Virus record (IMG/VR): IMGVR_UViG_3300027782_000037
Coordinates: 62,001 to 126,000 of that record
DNA length: 64,000 nt
Reading direction: 5' to 3' (one strand)
From: a virus
Shown: positions 24,183 to 31,851 of the stretch, piece after piece
Layout of the letters: each line of letters starts with the position of its first letter
How positions within the stretch are numbered: the first letter of the stretch is position 1
Program-made: the position numbers and the translations under genes
Notes under the pieces: model-generated
What the model saw: only the letters and a program-made list of their open reading frames with translations
Database searches by the model: none
Told to the model about the DNA's origin: nothing

Positions 24183-25745
24183 TTATACAAAAAAGAAGAA
24201 GTTTGTAGAATTACTGGTTGTAAACACTATCACAATGGCGCCGCCGCCGCCAGCACCACCGCCCAAGATGGTGCCACCCCCGCCGCCACCAAAGCTACCG
24301 CCTGTGCCCCCAGGATAACCGCCACCGCCGCCTCCTGCACCTGCGCCAGCACCTGCTGAAGTTAGTTCTGTGCCTGCGGCACCTGAGCCCGCCGCGGTGA
24401 AACCGGAGACACCTGCACCACCAAGACTTCCACCTCCACCATTACCACCGTTGTTTGTGCCAGTTGCAGGTCCTCCTGCTTGTCCAGCTCCCAATGAACT
24501 GGCAGCTCCCCCACCTCCACCTGTTTTATTTGGTGTAGCAGCACTAGCAATACCATCACCACCAGCCCCGCCATTGAATGTGGCACCAATACCGCCAGCA
24601 CCTCCTGCAAATGTGGCACCCTGAACGCCGCCACCGCCACCACCAGCGGAATATGCACCAGCGTTAAATGTCGTGGACCCACCAGCACTACCATTGGCCA
24701 CGGTCGAGGGCGCCGCCCCACCAACTCCTATGCTGTAGGTAATTGTTGCTCCTGGAGTTGCAACAAAATTATTGATAACTGTACATCCACCGCCACCTCC
24801 ACCTGATGCTCCTGTGGTGGTGAGGTTAAATTGCTTCTGGGCTCCACTGCCACCGGCACCAAATAAAATAATTTGATTTTTATTGCTCCAATCATTGGGC
24901 ACCACAAAAGAAGAACCAGAGTCAAACAATGAGTTTGAAAAGTACGTAATTACAATAAGACCAGAGCTGGCACCACTTGGATTAGTTCCAGACCCAATAC
25001 CTCCGCCATATAAGCCAGAGGCACCAGCAAATGAAAAATTTGACGGTGAACCAAACCTTCCGCCGCCACCACCACCGCCAGATCCATAGTTTGTTGAGCC
25101 AGAAGACGTAGGGATAGTTGCAATATCAATACCATAACCGCCAGTTCCCGGAAACGCAGATTGACCAGAAGTCGTTGAATAACCCGCACCACCGCCTGCG
25201 CCGTTTGCGCCATTGCCTCCAAAACGATCTCCAGCAACACCACCTAATGTTCCATTAACAGAAGTACCTCCTCGACCTCCAGGATATGTATTTCCATTTC
25301 CACCTGCAGTGCCTCCTCCGTTGCCTCCGCCGCCGCCACCGTAAGTTCCACCTGCGCCACCTGCCCCACCAACTCCGCCGGGGCCACCCGCACCGCCACC
25401 ACCACCGCCTATCCCTGCCCCACCCGCACCGCCATTGAATGTGGATCCAATTCCTCCGGTTCCGTCGGCTTGCCCGCCTCCGGCTGACCATATGCCTAAG
25501 GTGGTGGCTGCACCATTGGTGTTGGCAGTTAGTAGGGAGCTCGTAGCGGAAAAATTTAAAACAGTTCCGGGTGTTAGTACTGCGTTAACTACACGAGTAT
25601 AACCACCGCCGCCTGCGCCATTGCTGTTTGCTGGAGGACAACCCCCTTGACCTATTAATTGAATAGTATTGTTAGTGTTGTTCCAGTCACCCGGTACAGT
25701 CCACGTCCCAGAACTTGATACAAGCACTACGTATCTAGTACTCAT
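24183..25745 (-). CDS. Glycine-rich adhesin-like protein with two tandem domains
   Basis: This 520-aa protein consists of two similar halves. Each starts with W-x-V-P-x-D-W-x-N-x-N-N/K (residues about 14-25 and 280-290), continues IxLxGxGGxxxxxxxxGAGGGGYT and then has a long Gly/Ala/Thr-rich region with repeated TFNGGAGG and GGGGGG. The glycine-rich part makes up most of the chain. This is the composition of polyglycine-II phage adhesins (S16 gp38 type). Tandem doubling within one gene is unusual for that family. It ends SGLIVITYFSN / GGAIVIVFTTSN in each half, i.e. a buried strand. Start ATG is 25745, overlapping the upstream gene end by 1 nt. Confidence 0.75.
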   Translation of the reverse strand: MSTRYVVLVSSSGTWTVPGDWNNTNNTIQLIGQGGCPPANSNGAGGGGYTRVVNAVLTPGTVLNFSATSSLLTANTNGAATTLGIWSAGGGQADGTGGIGSTFNGGAGGAGIGGGGGGAGGPGGVGGAGGAGGTYGGGGGGNGGGTAGGNGNTYPGGRGGTSVNGTLGGVAGDRFGGNGANGAGGGAGYSTTSGQSAFPGTGGYGIDIATIPTSSGSTNYGSGGGGGGGRFGSPSNFSFAGASGLYGGGIGSGTNPSGASSGLIVITYFSNSLFDSGSSFVVPNDWSNKNQIILFGAGGSGAQKQFNLTTTGASGGGGGGCTVINNFVATPGATITYSIGVGGAAPSTVANGSAGGSTTFNAGAYSAGGGGGGVQGATFAGGAGGIGATFNGGAGGDGIASAATPNKTGGGGGAASSLGAGQAGGPATGTNNGGNGGGGSLGGAGVSGFTAAGSGAAGTELTSAGAGAGAGGGGGGYPGGTGGSFGGGGGGTILGGGAGGGGAIVIVFTTSNSTNFFFFV

Positions 25746-26014
25746 TAAAAATTTTCCATGTATTGAGTGTAAAACGAATCAATAGTTTCATCATTTATTT
25801 CTGGTGTGTTTTCTTTAACTAATATTGTGAATTCTTCTTTGGTTAAAGGTACAGGCGCTAAAAATGGATTACCGTCCCATATTTCTCCGATTCTAACTAT
25901 AGCGTTACGCGGAACATCAATATATAAGTACGCAGTATCTTTTGCTGATTCATGCACTGCTACCACATGATTTTCAATCATATTAGTCATTTTGTTAATT
26001 ATTGCAACTGTCAT
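25745..26014 (-). CDS. Small hypothetical protein between fibre genes
   Basis: This 89-aa acidic protein contains VAVHESAKDTAYLYIDVPRNAIVRIGEIWDGNPFLAPVPLTKEEF and an acidic C-terminus. IGEIWDGNPFLAP is reminiscent of small phage fibre-associated proteins that describe a contact surface, but I do not recognise a family. It ends at the start of the glycine-rich adhesin gene with a one-base overlap, so it is translationally coupled and may be a chaperone or spacer for it. This is inference from context. Confidence 0.65.
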   Translation of the reverse strand: MTVAIINKMTNMIENHVVAVHESAKDTAYLYIDVPRNAIVRIGEIWDGNPFLAPVPLTKEEFTILVKENTPEINDETIDSFYTQYMENF

Positions 26015-26023
26015 AATTTTTCC

Positions 26024-26566
26024 TTACGAAGAAACTGTTACAGCAACAACGTCCCAAAACGCTACTTGAGAATTGTAGAGACAACCAATGTAATGTGTTT
26101 GCGTAATAACAGTGGTAGTAGGCAATGTTACTCCCACTGCTCTATACGCACCTGAAGTTGTTGTCCAAGTTAACGCTCTTGCTGTACCATCATCTTTAAT
26201 ACGTATCATTAATCTTTGCCCATCAGATGGTGTGCCTGATGGTGCTGCAATTGTTGCAGCAGTTGCCAATGCTGTTACGTTATATTGTGCAGATGTTGCT
26301 GTTGGTGTTATTGTTGTACTAGATGCAATTGAATTAATAACAGGAATAAAAACACCAGTTATAGTTCCAGTCGCTGATATATTGCCAGTGGTCGCCACTG
26401 TATTGTTAACGTTCATCAATACCTGTGATGAGGTTACGGAAGATCCACTCACAGCAACTTGCTTGTACAATCTATTTGTACTGACATCAAACCATTCGTC
26501 GCCCAGTTGTTGCCCACTGGGCTGAGTGTTGGCAGTACGATTTACAATATAAGCTCTACTGCTCAT
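26024..26566 (-). CDS. Fibre-type structural protein with tail-attachment start
   Basis: I choose ATG 26566 (180 aa, MSSRAYIVNRTANTQPSGQQLGDEWFDVSTNRLYKQV) because AAGGA lies just upstream and the upstream frame belongs to the previous gene. The first 35 residues have the P-x-x-x-Q-x-G-D-E/xW-F/Y-D-h-S-T-N-x-L-Y-K pattern of phage fibre attachment segments. The middle is Thr/Ala/Ile-rich beta sequence (TTITPTATSAQYNVTALATAATIAAPSGTP), and the end is GQRLMIRIKDDGTARALTWTTTSGAYRAVGVTLP...YIGCLYNSQVAFWDVVAV, a beta end-cap common in marine phage fibres. It is probably a short fibre or spike subunit. Confidence 0.75.
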   Translation of the reverse strand: MSSRAYIVNRTANTQPSGQQLGDEWFDVSTNRLYKQVAVSGSSVTSSQVLMNVNNTVATTGNISATGTITGVFIPVINSIASSTTITPTATSAQYNVTALATAATIAAPSGTPSDGQRLMIRIKDDGTARALTWTTTSGAYRAVGVTLPTTTVITQTHYIGCLYNSQVAFWDVVAVTVSS

Positions 26567-26577
26567 TATCCGTGTCC

Positions 26578-29421
26578 TTAAGCCTGGCTTTCTGTCCAAC
26601 CTAAACGAGCATTGACTGTATTGGTTGTGACTGCTGTAATATTGGTAGCACACAATGTCAATACATCTGGGCCATCTGGATACTTGCCTTGATCAGCAGT
26701 GGGTACGTTATTGTTGATACCACCACCTAGAATACTAGTTCCCAAATCCCTAACGCCAAGCAAATCAGTATCAGTTACACCCGGAGTAGTGGTAAAGAAT
26801 CCAAAAATGTTTTCTCCACCTGATATGGTTTGCCCAGCAGTATGAAACGCAATCTGACTCAAGCTGGAGCCGCCAAGGTTTTGAAATGTCCCACCACTAA
26901 CACGACCGTTAAGACGTCCAGTAATTAGTAAAGTCATACCAGTGCCTGTACTGTAAACCCCGCATTGCTTCAACACCAACTGCATACGATTTTGAAGTTC
27001 GCGTATGCCCATTGTACCCACCAGACCTGAATCTACGCTGGGTGCTACACGTAGACTGATTAGGGGTTGTGTGACGCTTGCGCCAATGTTGGCAATGGAG
27101 GTTTGCATACCTGCCACAAACTCAAATTGCTTGTCATCGTCAAATCCACCATCCATAATCACTGAGCTACCCCAGTGATTGATAGCAGGGGCACATTGCG
27201 GACTGTACTGTTCTACTTTGATGGGTGCTGTTGCACTATATGTAAATGTAGTGGCTGATGTGCCGCCAGTTTGTGCTCTAGTTAATCCGGTAAATGTTGT
27301 GGCTGTTTTACCTGTATAAGCTATGTACTCTATAGCACCAGTTGTGGCTGCTGCGGTGACTACTAGTGTGCCTGATGAAGCAAACTGTGTAGTATCGGCT
27401 ACAGTCATGGTTGTTGTCTCAGCTGAACTTAGGGTAGCTGTCAAGTTAGTATAATAAGGCAAACTGCTGGATTCGTATCTTGCCGGTAAGTTACCCGAAC
27501 GGAAATAAGCTTCTGTATTAATGTTGTTGTTTATTATACGATGGCAGTAAATCACTTCACCACGATTATTTTTGAATCCAAATCGCACAGAACCTGCTCC
27601 ATACCAGCTGTAGTCCATGTAGAACATCTGTATTTTGGTAAGATTGATGTTGTAAAAGCTGGCACCTGTACCATCACAACGATCAATGTTCCAGTTGGTC
27701 TGGGAAAAACGTGTGTCTACTGTTCTACTGAGTACACAGTTGGTAGCTGTAGCACCACGATATTCTGGATAGATAGTCATGCTGGTATCAGATGTTATAT
27801 GTTGTACTATATAGCTTTGTCCACGTATTACAACAAAATCACCCGGCTTAAATTCACTGGAAAACTTAGTTACAGTACCAGTAACAGTGGGACTGTCTTG
27901 AGTGAGTGACGATGTTCCAGATGTTTGCAAGGTACTACTGCGCCGCACTACCCACAAAGTTTGTCCATCAAATTCAAAAAATGCTCCATTCTGACTGTCA
28001 AACATGCCTATGCGAATCGGAGCTCCGTACCAAGCGTTGGGTGCTACTGTAATACCGTTGCCGGTAGCAGGTGATGCTGATGGAGTGCTTAAAGCTGTAA
28101 AGGTAAACACATATAAGGTTGTTACTGCGGTAACAGTAAATGTACCATTGTAAGCCGACTGATCAGCTCCAGTAATAGTTACGGTAGCACCTACTCCTAG
28201 CCCATGGCTAAGGCGAGTAGTAACTGTAACTGTGGTACCAGAACTGGTTATGTTGTTTATAGTCAAGTTTGGTTTCATGATACTGCCGGTACTGAACTGT
28301 ATGGCTTTACCAGACTGATAGCGGAACTGTCGTCTTGACTGACGTATAACCTGACTGCCGTGATACGGTAGTTGATTACTGCTTTGAACACCACCATCAA
28401 AAGGTCTATGTTCTATATAACCCAAAGTTCTTGTATAAAGTGAAGCGTTAAGAACTGCGGTGATTGTTCCTGTCGCCGTACAGGCAAAAGTAAATGTGTT
28501 GGCAGTTGGAGTTGTCGCTACTACCCAACTGGAGTTAAGTCTACCAGTAGCACCTGTGGTACCAATTATGAAAATACCACCGCCTACACGTAGTCCATGT
28601 GGATTAGTAGTGGTCACTGTGCCTATAGTACCATTCAATACAATTGCACCGGTGCCAGCAGGAATGGCAGCGCCTGTGAAAAAGTCTGCAATAAACAAAT
28701 AAGTCTTGGTGGCATCAAACAACGCTGCGGCCGGAGCTGTGATCGTGCTGTAGGTAAAGTTGGTGTTGGCAGAAACACTTTCTACTATCCACCATCCGTC
28801 AGCATAGGCCGTATCTAGCGTTCCTTGTATGAATATAGGTCTGCCCACAGTAATACCAGTGGTGTTGTTGATAGTTACTGTGACTGTAGTAGTACTGGCA
28901 GTCACGTTGGTAATTTGATAAGAACCCGAGGCACCACGATATGAGGGTGTGCTGGACACGTTACTGATACCCTGACTGGAATCGTAGAATGATGATGGAC
29001 GATTATTGTACAGAGTCTGACTTTCCCATTTTGTAGGTTGAATACCATATTCAAAGTCTGTGTCAATCATTGCTGTTGGTGTACTAACCCGAAGTTTGTC
29101 TACGGGATCACGATAAGTTTCACTGGCTTTGATTTCTGTGTAGGATTCTTCAACCATGATTGAAATCTTGTCAGTTGAAGTCATGGCCGATGTATTATAA
29201 GCCAGAATAATAGTGGTAGTTTCTAAGCCAGTTGTAGTACTAACCTCATTAGTATAAGAAGTGGCTCCTAAACTAGGATCACTAAAGTTATAAATCACTG
29301 TGTCTGTAGTAGTGTTGGTAATCAACAACAGTTGTTCCCTACGGATATTTTTACCTATAACCTGTACTGTTCTGGTTGAGGGGGTAAAAACATACCGCTC
29401 AATAATTACATTTTTTGCCAT
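26578..29421 (-). CDS. Large baseplate/tail structural protein with repeated Ig-like beta modules
   Basis: This 947-aa protein begins MAKNVIIERYVFTPSTRTVQVIGKNIRREQLLLI, a start I recall from large virion proteins of marine T4-like phages. It contains RPFDGGVQ, IRQSRRQFRYQSGKAIQFSTG, IRIGMFDSQNGAFFEFDGQTLWVVRRSS, FKPGDFVVIRGQSY, a VRFGFKNNRGEVIYCHRI block, and LPARYESSSLPYYTN. At least three beta modules of the type G-x-x-V-x-I-x-G-x-x-x-x-x-x-N-G-x-h-x-V...F-x-F occur near residues 170-230, 265-320 and 385-450. It is probably a baseplate-bound spike or wedge-peripheral protein. The exact T4 counterpart (gp10-like?) is uncertain. Same operon as the downstream fibre gene, 11 nt gap. Confidence 0.75.
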   Translation of the reverse strand: MAKNVIIERYVFTPSTRTVQVIGKNIRREQLLLITNTTTDTVIYNFSDPSLGATSYTNEVSTTTGLETTTIILAYNTSAMTSTDKISIMVEESYTEIKASETYRDPVDKLRVSTPTAMIDTDFEYGIQPTKWESQTLYNNRPSSFYDSSQGISNVSSTPSYRGASGSYQITNVTASTTTVTVTINNTTGITVGRPIFIQGTLDTAYADGWWIVESVSANTNFTYSTITAPAAALFDATKTYLFIADFFTGAAIPAGTGAIVLNGTIGTVTTTNPHGLRVGGGIFIIGTTGATGRLNSSWVVATTPTANTFTFACTATGTITAVLNASLYTRTLGYIEHRPFDGGVQSSNQLPYHGSQVIRQSRRQFRYQSGKAIQFSTGSIMKPNLTINNITSSGTTVTVTTRLSHGLGVGATVTITGADQSAYNGTFTVTAVTTLYVFTFTALSTPSASPATGNGITVAPNAWYGAPIRIGMFDSQNGAFFEFDGQTLWVVRRSSTLQTSGTSSLTQDSPTVTGTVTKFSSEFKPGDFVVIRGQSYIVQHITSDTSMTIYPEYRGATATNCVLSRTVDTRFSQTNWNIDRCDGTGASFYNINLTKIQMFYMDYSWYGAGSVRFGFKNNRGEVIYCHRIINNNINTEAYFRSGNLPARYESSSLPYYTNLTATLSSAETTTMTVADTTQFASSGTLVVTAAATTGAIEYIAYTGKTATTFTGLTRAQTGGTSATTFTYSATAPIKVEQYSPQCAPAINHWGSSVIMDGGFDDDKQFEFVAGMQTSIANIGASVTQPLISLRVAPSVDSGLVGTMGIRELQNRMQLVLKQCGVYSTGTGMTLLITGRLNGRVSGGTFQNLGGSSLSQIAFHTAGQTISGGENIFGFFTTTPGVTDTDLLGVRDLGTSILGGGINNNVPTADQGKYPDGPDVLTLCATNITAVTTNTVNARLGWTESQA

Positions 29422-29426
29422 TTTTC

Positions 29427-29915
29427 TTAATCTCCTAGTGCGATTGTTTCGGGCGAATACGGATACCTGCGTGTTGATACTGTAGTTGAATTACTTATGA
29501 TAGTTACAGTGGCTTGATCACCAATTGCCGGTGAATTGTAAATGATTAGATTACTACTTACTGAGTCGCTTTTTACCCTGAATCCACGATAAGAATCATA
29601 TGGTGTAAAAAATGGACCTACAAATGGCCAGTCGGCAAGAGTAACATAAGGTGATAATGTTTGTCCACCCACAACAACTTGTAAGTCTGAACTGGATACA
29701 ATACTAGTCACATTAGCCTGTTCATTTCTCAGAGCAAATACCGAGGTAATGTTATCAAATTGATTAGAAATGTTATTTAACATCACAGCGGGTTTTGCAA
29801 CACCGGTTAGCTGGCTACCATTACCAGTTATGTTTCCAGAGGCACTAATATTGACACTAGAGACATCGCCCGTAGGTGCTGATATACCCGTTGTTCCGTC
29901 TATAATAACAGCCAT
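29427..29915 (-). CDS. Short fibre/baseplate structural protein
   Basis: This 162-aa protein begins MAVIIDGTTGISAPTGDVSSVNISASGNITGNGSQLTGV, containing the GNITGNGSQLTG unit found throughout the giant fibres of this phage, then a globular end with VVVGGQTLSPYVTLADWPFVGPFFTPYDSYRGFRVK and an SNLIIYNSPAIGDQATVTI strand. It is a short relative of the fibre family, probably attached to the baseplate protein encoded immediately downstream. The start overlaps the stop of the upstream 24-codon reading frame by one base (TAATG), so initiation may be coupled to it. Confidence 0.7.
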   Translation of the reverse strand: MAVIIDGTTGISAPTGDVSSVNISASGNITGNGSQLTGVAKPAVMLNNISNQFDNITSVFALRNEQANVTSIVSSSDLQVVVGGQTLSPYVTLADWPFVGPFFTPYDSYRGFRVKSDSVSSNLIIYNSPAIGDQATVTIISNSTTVSTRRYPYSPETIALGD

Positions 29916-29989
29916 TATGTCTTATCCGTGTATAATTGTGCGGCAAAATCAGCGGTACTGTTTACTGACAAATTGTTATAAATGTTCAT
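29915..29989 (-). CDS. Putative 24-aa peptide gene between late promoter and fibre gene
   Basis: A 24-codon frame (MNIYNNLSVNSTADFAAQL..., positions 29989 to 29915) starts 6 nt after AGAGGA, downstream of an ATAAATA late box at 30008-30014, and ends in a TAATG overlap with the next gene. The promoter, ribosome-binding site and stop-start coupling argue that it is translated, but the peptide has no recognisable feature. It could be a translational leader that regulates the fibre gene and have no function as a protein. It is too short to judge by composition. Confidence 0.45.
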   Translation of the reverse strand: MNIYNNLSVNSTADFAAQLYTDKT

Positions 29990-30007
29990 TTAAAATCCTC
30001 TTACACT

Positions 30008-30014
30008 TATTTAT
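30008..30014 (-). promoter_or_regulatory. Late promoter box ATAAATA upstream of fibre/baseplate operon
   Basis: The minus strand reads ACAATAAATAAGTGTAAGAGGA, followed by the 24-codon frame and then the 29427-29915 gene. The spacing to AGAGGA is normal for a late transcript with a short leader. Confidence 0.6.
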
Positions 30015-30048
30015 TGTTGTTTGCGTTTTTAGTATAAGTTGAAGGGTT

Positions 30049-30291
30049 CTATGTATCAATTGGATTAATTATTGCGGTGGAAGTTGGTCTATCTATAGTC
30101 ATAATACCCTGACAAGTGACATTCCAGTTTTCTGATGTGCCGTCTCGCTCACTCGTACTAGGCACATTTAGCACGAAATGCTTGAACAGGTACTCTTTAC
30201 CATTATTTTCAAACACACGCCAAACGTGTTCTGGTGTTCCTCTTCCCGGTTGCCCTCGTGTTTGATTGAATCTGATCGAATATTTGTTCAT
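30049..30291 (-). CDS. Small conserved phage protein
   Basis: This 80-aa protein starts MNKYSIRFNQTRGQPGRGTPEHVWRVFENNGKEYLFKH and has NWNVTCQGIMTIDRPTSTAIINPID at the end. I recall close relatives in marine T4-like genomes, near fibre or enzyme genes, always without function. The strongly conserved first 30 residues (RFNxTRGQPGRGTxxHVWRVFE) suggest a specific binding surface, perhaps for nucleic acid because of the R-G-Q-P-G-R-G motif; this is a guess. It overlaps the oxygenase gene by ATGA (4 nt at 30288-30291). Confidence 0.75.
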   Translation of the reverse strand: MNKYSIRFNQTRGQPGRGTPEHVWRVFENNGKEYLFKHFVLNVPSTSERDGTSENWNVTCQGIMTIDRPTSTAIINPIDT

Positions 30292-30923
30292 ATCACTTCA
30301 ACTTGCGGAAGTTGACAAGATTGATTGTTGGCTATTCTCAGCGCCTGAATGTTGATGTGAACAAACTTAACCAACTCATCAGATTGATTTGCGGTAATAG
30401 AGTGTGCTAACCAAGCCGGAGTCAAAATTAACTGCCCCGCTCGTGGGTTTAGTACTACAAATTTAGAACCATGTGTAACTTGAGTCGTATCTGATTCATC
30501 TAGATCCATTTGAACTTTGCCTGCACGTGGGTCGTGTAAGAGTAGTTGAATGGATTTTTCCGGAACTTCTAAAAAATAAAAACCAACGATTTGATTACCA
30601 TTTCCGTGTGTATGGTGTTCCATGTATGAATGTTTTTCATAGGTTTGAAGCCACATAGATTCATATACAGTTTGGTAATTTTCCATCAAGTAACCTTGAC
30701 GTTTTAAAATGTTCCAAGATGTCTGTAGTATGTATTTTGCAAAATCAAAAATTCTTTCGTCATGAAAAAATGTACCAGACATTTGTTTATTGGATTGGTT
30801 GTGATATTCGGAGTCTTCAGCAACCGTCTTTACCAAATCAACATTGTCTAAATCAAACGCTGAGTATATTGGCGTAGAAAACAGAAGATTTTCATCAAAA
30901 TCATTTTTGTCAATACTATTCAA
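30288..30923 (-). CDS. 2OG-Fe(II) oxygenase-like protein, probable TTG start
   Basis: This 211-aa protein has the 2OG-Fe(II)-oxygenase-5 pattern seen in many phages: MWLQTYEKHSYMEHHTHGNGNQIVGFYFLEVPEKSIQLLLHDPR, with the iron site supplied by H-x-H (HHTHGN) and a later His in LILTPAWLAHSITAN, after VLNPRAGQLI. The N-terminus (ENLLFSTPIYSAFDLDN) fits the family. No ATG is available near the start; TTG at 30923, preceded by an AAGAG element, is the best choice. In phages such enzymes may hydroxylate a virion or host protein or a modified base, but the substrate is unknown. It follows the 31221-30937 gene by 13 nt. Confidence 0.8.
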   Translation of the reverse strand: MNSIDKNDFDENLLFSTPIYSAFDLDNVDLVKTVAEDSEYHNQSNKQMSGTFFHDERIFDFAKYILQTSWNILKRQGYLMENYQTVYESMWLQTYEKHSYMEHHTHGNGNQIVGFYFLEVPEKSIQLLLHDPRAGKVQMDLDESDTTQVTHGSKFVVLNPRAGQLILTPAWLAHSITANQSDELVKFVHINIQALRIANNQSCQLPQVEVI

Positions 30924-30936
30924 AATTAAATTCTCT

Positions 30937-31221
30937 TTATGGTGCGTTAGATACTGGGTTGGTAATACCTAATTCTGCCATTCTTTGTGCTTCGGCAGCA
31001 ATTTGTTCATCAGTTGGAATCCAACCATAGGATGTCCAGATAGTTTTGTTATACTGTAATTGTAATTCAGAGGTAAATGCATCACCAACCGCAAATGTTT
31101 TGGAATCATCTTGTGCTAGTGTGTCATAAGTTCCTGTTGCTTGAGCAGGAGTTGGTGTTGCCTCTTGAGTAACTATTTGCTTTACAGCACCGTTTTCTAT
31201 GAATAACCAGTTTTTAAACAT
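30937..31221 (-). CDS. Small protein with tail-fibre-assembly-like end
   Basis: I choose ATG 31221 (94 aa, MFKNWLFIENGAVKQIVTQEATP) because AAAGGG lies 9 nt upstream and the upstream frame is inside the previous gene. Residues about 30-60 (YDTLAQDDSKTFAVGDAFTSE) and TIWTSYGWIPTDEQIAAEAQRMAEL are similar to small phage proteins around tail fibres and assembly chaperones. Function is unproven. It overlaps the 31790-31197 gene end by 25 nt, which suggests tight coupling. Confidence 0.7.
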   Translation of the reverse strand: MFKNWLFIENGAVKQIVTQEATPTPAQATGTYDTLAQDDSKTFAVGDAFTSELQLQYNKTIWTSYGWIPTDEQIAAEAQRMAELGITNPVSNAP

Positions 31222-31790
31222 TGTGTGTTTCCCTTTTTTAAATTTTCTAAATGTAGTACTTCGTAATTTTGTGGAAGTGCTGAGGTATTTAAATTTACTA
31301 TTTGTAGTACTTCTTCTAGCAAAAGACCCTGTTGTATACACATATCTAGTGCGGGTTTATGCTTTATAATACGTCTTGCGGTTTCTTCACTTAGTCTTCC
31401 TGATGAGAGAATCTGTGACTGTGCCTGTCGCACCAAGCGAAGTTTTAATTCATCAAAAAAATTGATTTCGTACATTTCATCATCTGTTTTACCTGGAATA
31501 CGAGTTTTTTCAGCCTCGTCCGAAAGTGCTGCTTCAAAATCAGTTAAAAAATCAATTTCGTTAACACAATCTTGAATGTTTTTTTGATTGTGTGGTTTAT
31601 TTAATAGATATTGTTTGTACTCGTAAGAATCTTTGTCTAGTGTTGTTTCACTATGTTCTTCACTTAATTCTGCAAGGGCTAATGCTAGTTTTTTTTGTTC
31701 TAGTTGATTACGAACAACTCGTAGCTTTTCCCATACAGTTTCACCCTCTAAATCGTAAATATATTGTGCGTTATGATTTTGTCTTGACAT
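31197..31790 (-). CDS. Conserved helical phage protein (197 aa)
   Basis: This 197-aa protein begins MSRQNHNAQYIYDLEGETVWEKLRVVRNQLEQKKLALALAELSEE, then LLNKPHNQKNIQDCVNEIDFLTDFEAALSDEAEKTRIPGKTDDEMYEINFFDELKLRLVRQAQSQILSSGRLSEETARRIIKHKPAL. I recall relatives in marine T4-like phages next to fibre genes; their role is not established. The chain is almost wholly helical with charged heptads, consistent with a chaperone or scaffold for fibre assembly. It has its own CTAAATA promoter box about 27 nt upstream and a Shine-Dalgarno-like GGAG. Confidence 0.75.
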   Translation of the reverse strand: MSRQNHNAQYIYDLEGETVWEKLRVVRNQLEQKKLALALAELSEEHSETTLDKDSYEYKQYLLNKPHNQKNIQDCVNEIDFLTDFEAALSDEAEKTRIPGKTDDEMYEINFFDELKLRLVRQAQSQILSSGRLSEETARRIIKHKPALDMCIQQGLLLEEVLQIVNLNTSALPQNYEVLHLENLKKGNTQCLKTGYS

Positions 31791-31816
31791 TTAGTTTATG
31801 CTCCGGTATTGTCAAA

Positions 31817-31823
31817 TATTTAG
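31817..31823 (-). promoter_or_regulatory. Late promoter box CTAAATA
   Basis: The minus strand reads ACACTAAATATTTGACAAT, before CCGGAGC and the ATG of the 197-aa gene, in the 61-nt gap after the Kelch-like protein gene. Confidence 0.65.
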
Positions 31824-31851
31824 TGTATGCTTTGTCAAGTGTATATTTAAT

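Noticed and set aside
24370-25089. Proline-rich plus-strand frames opposite the glycine-rich adhesins
   Set aside because: Glycine codons read on the other strand give proline or alanine, so these are shadows of the glycine-rich genes.
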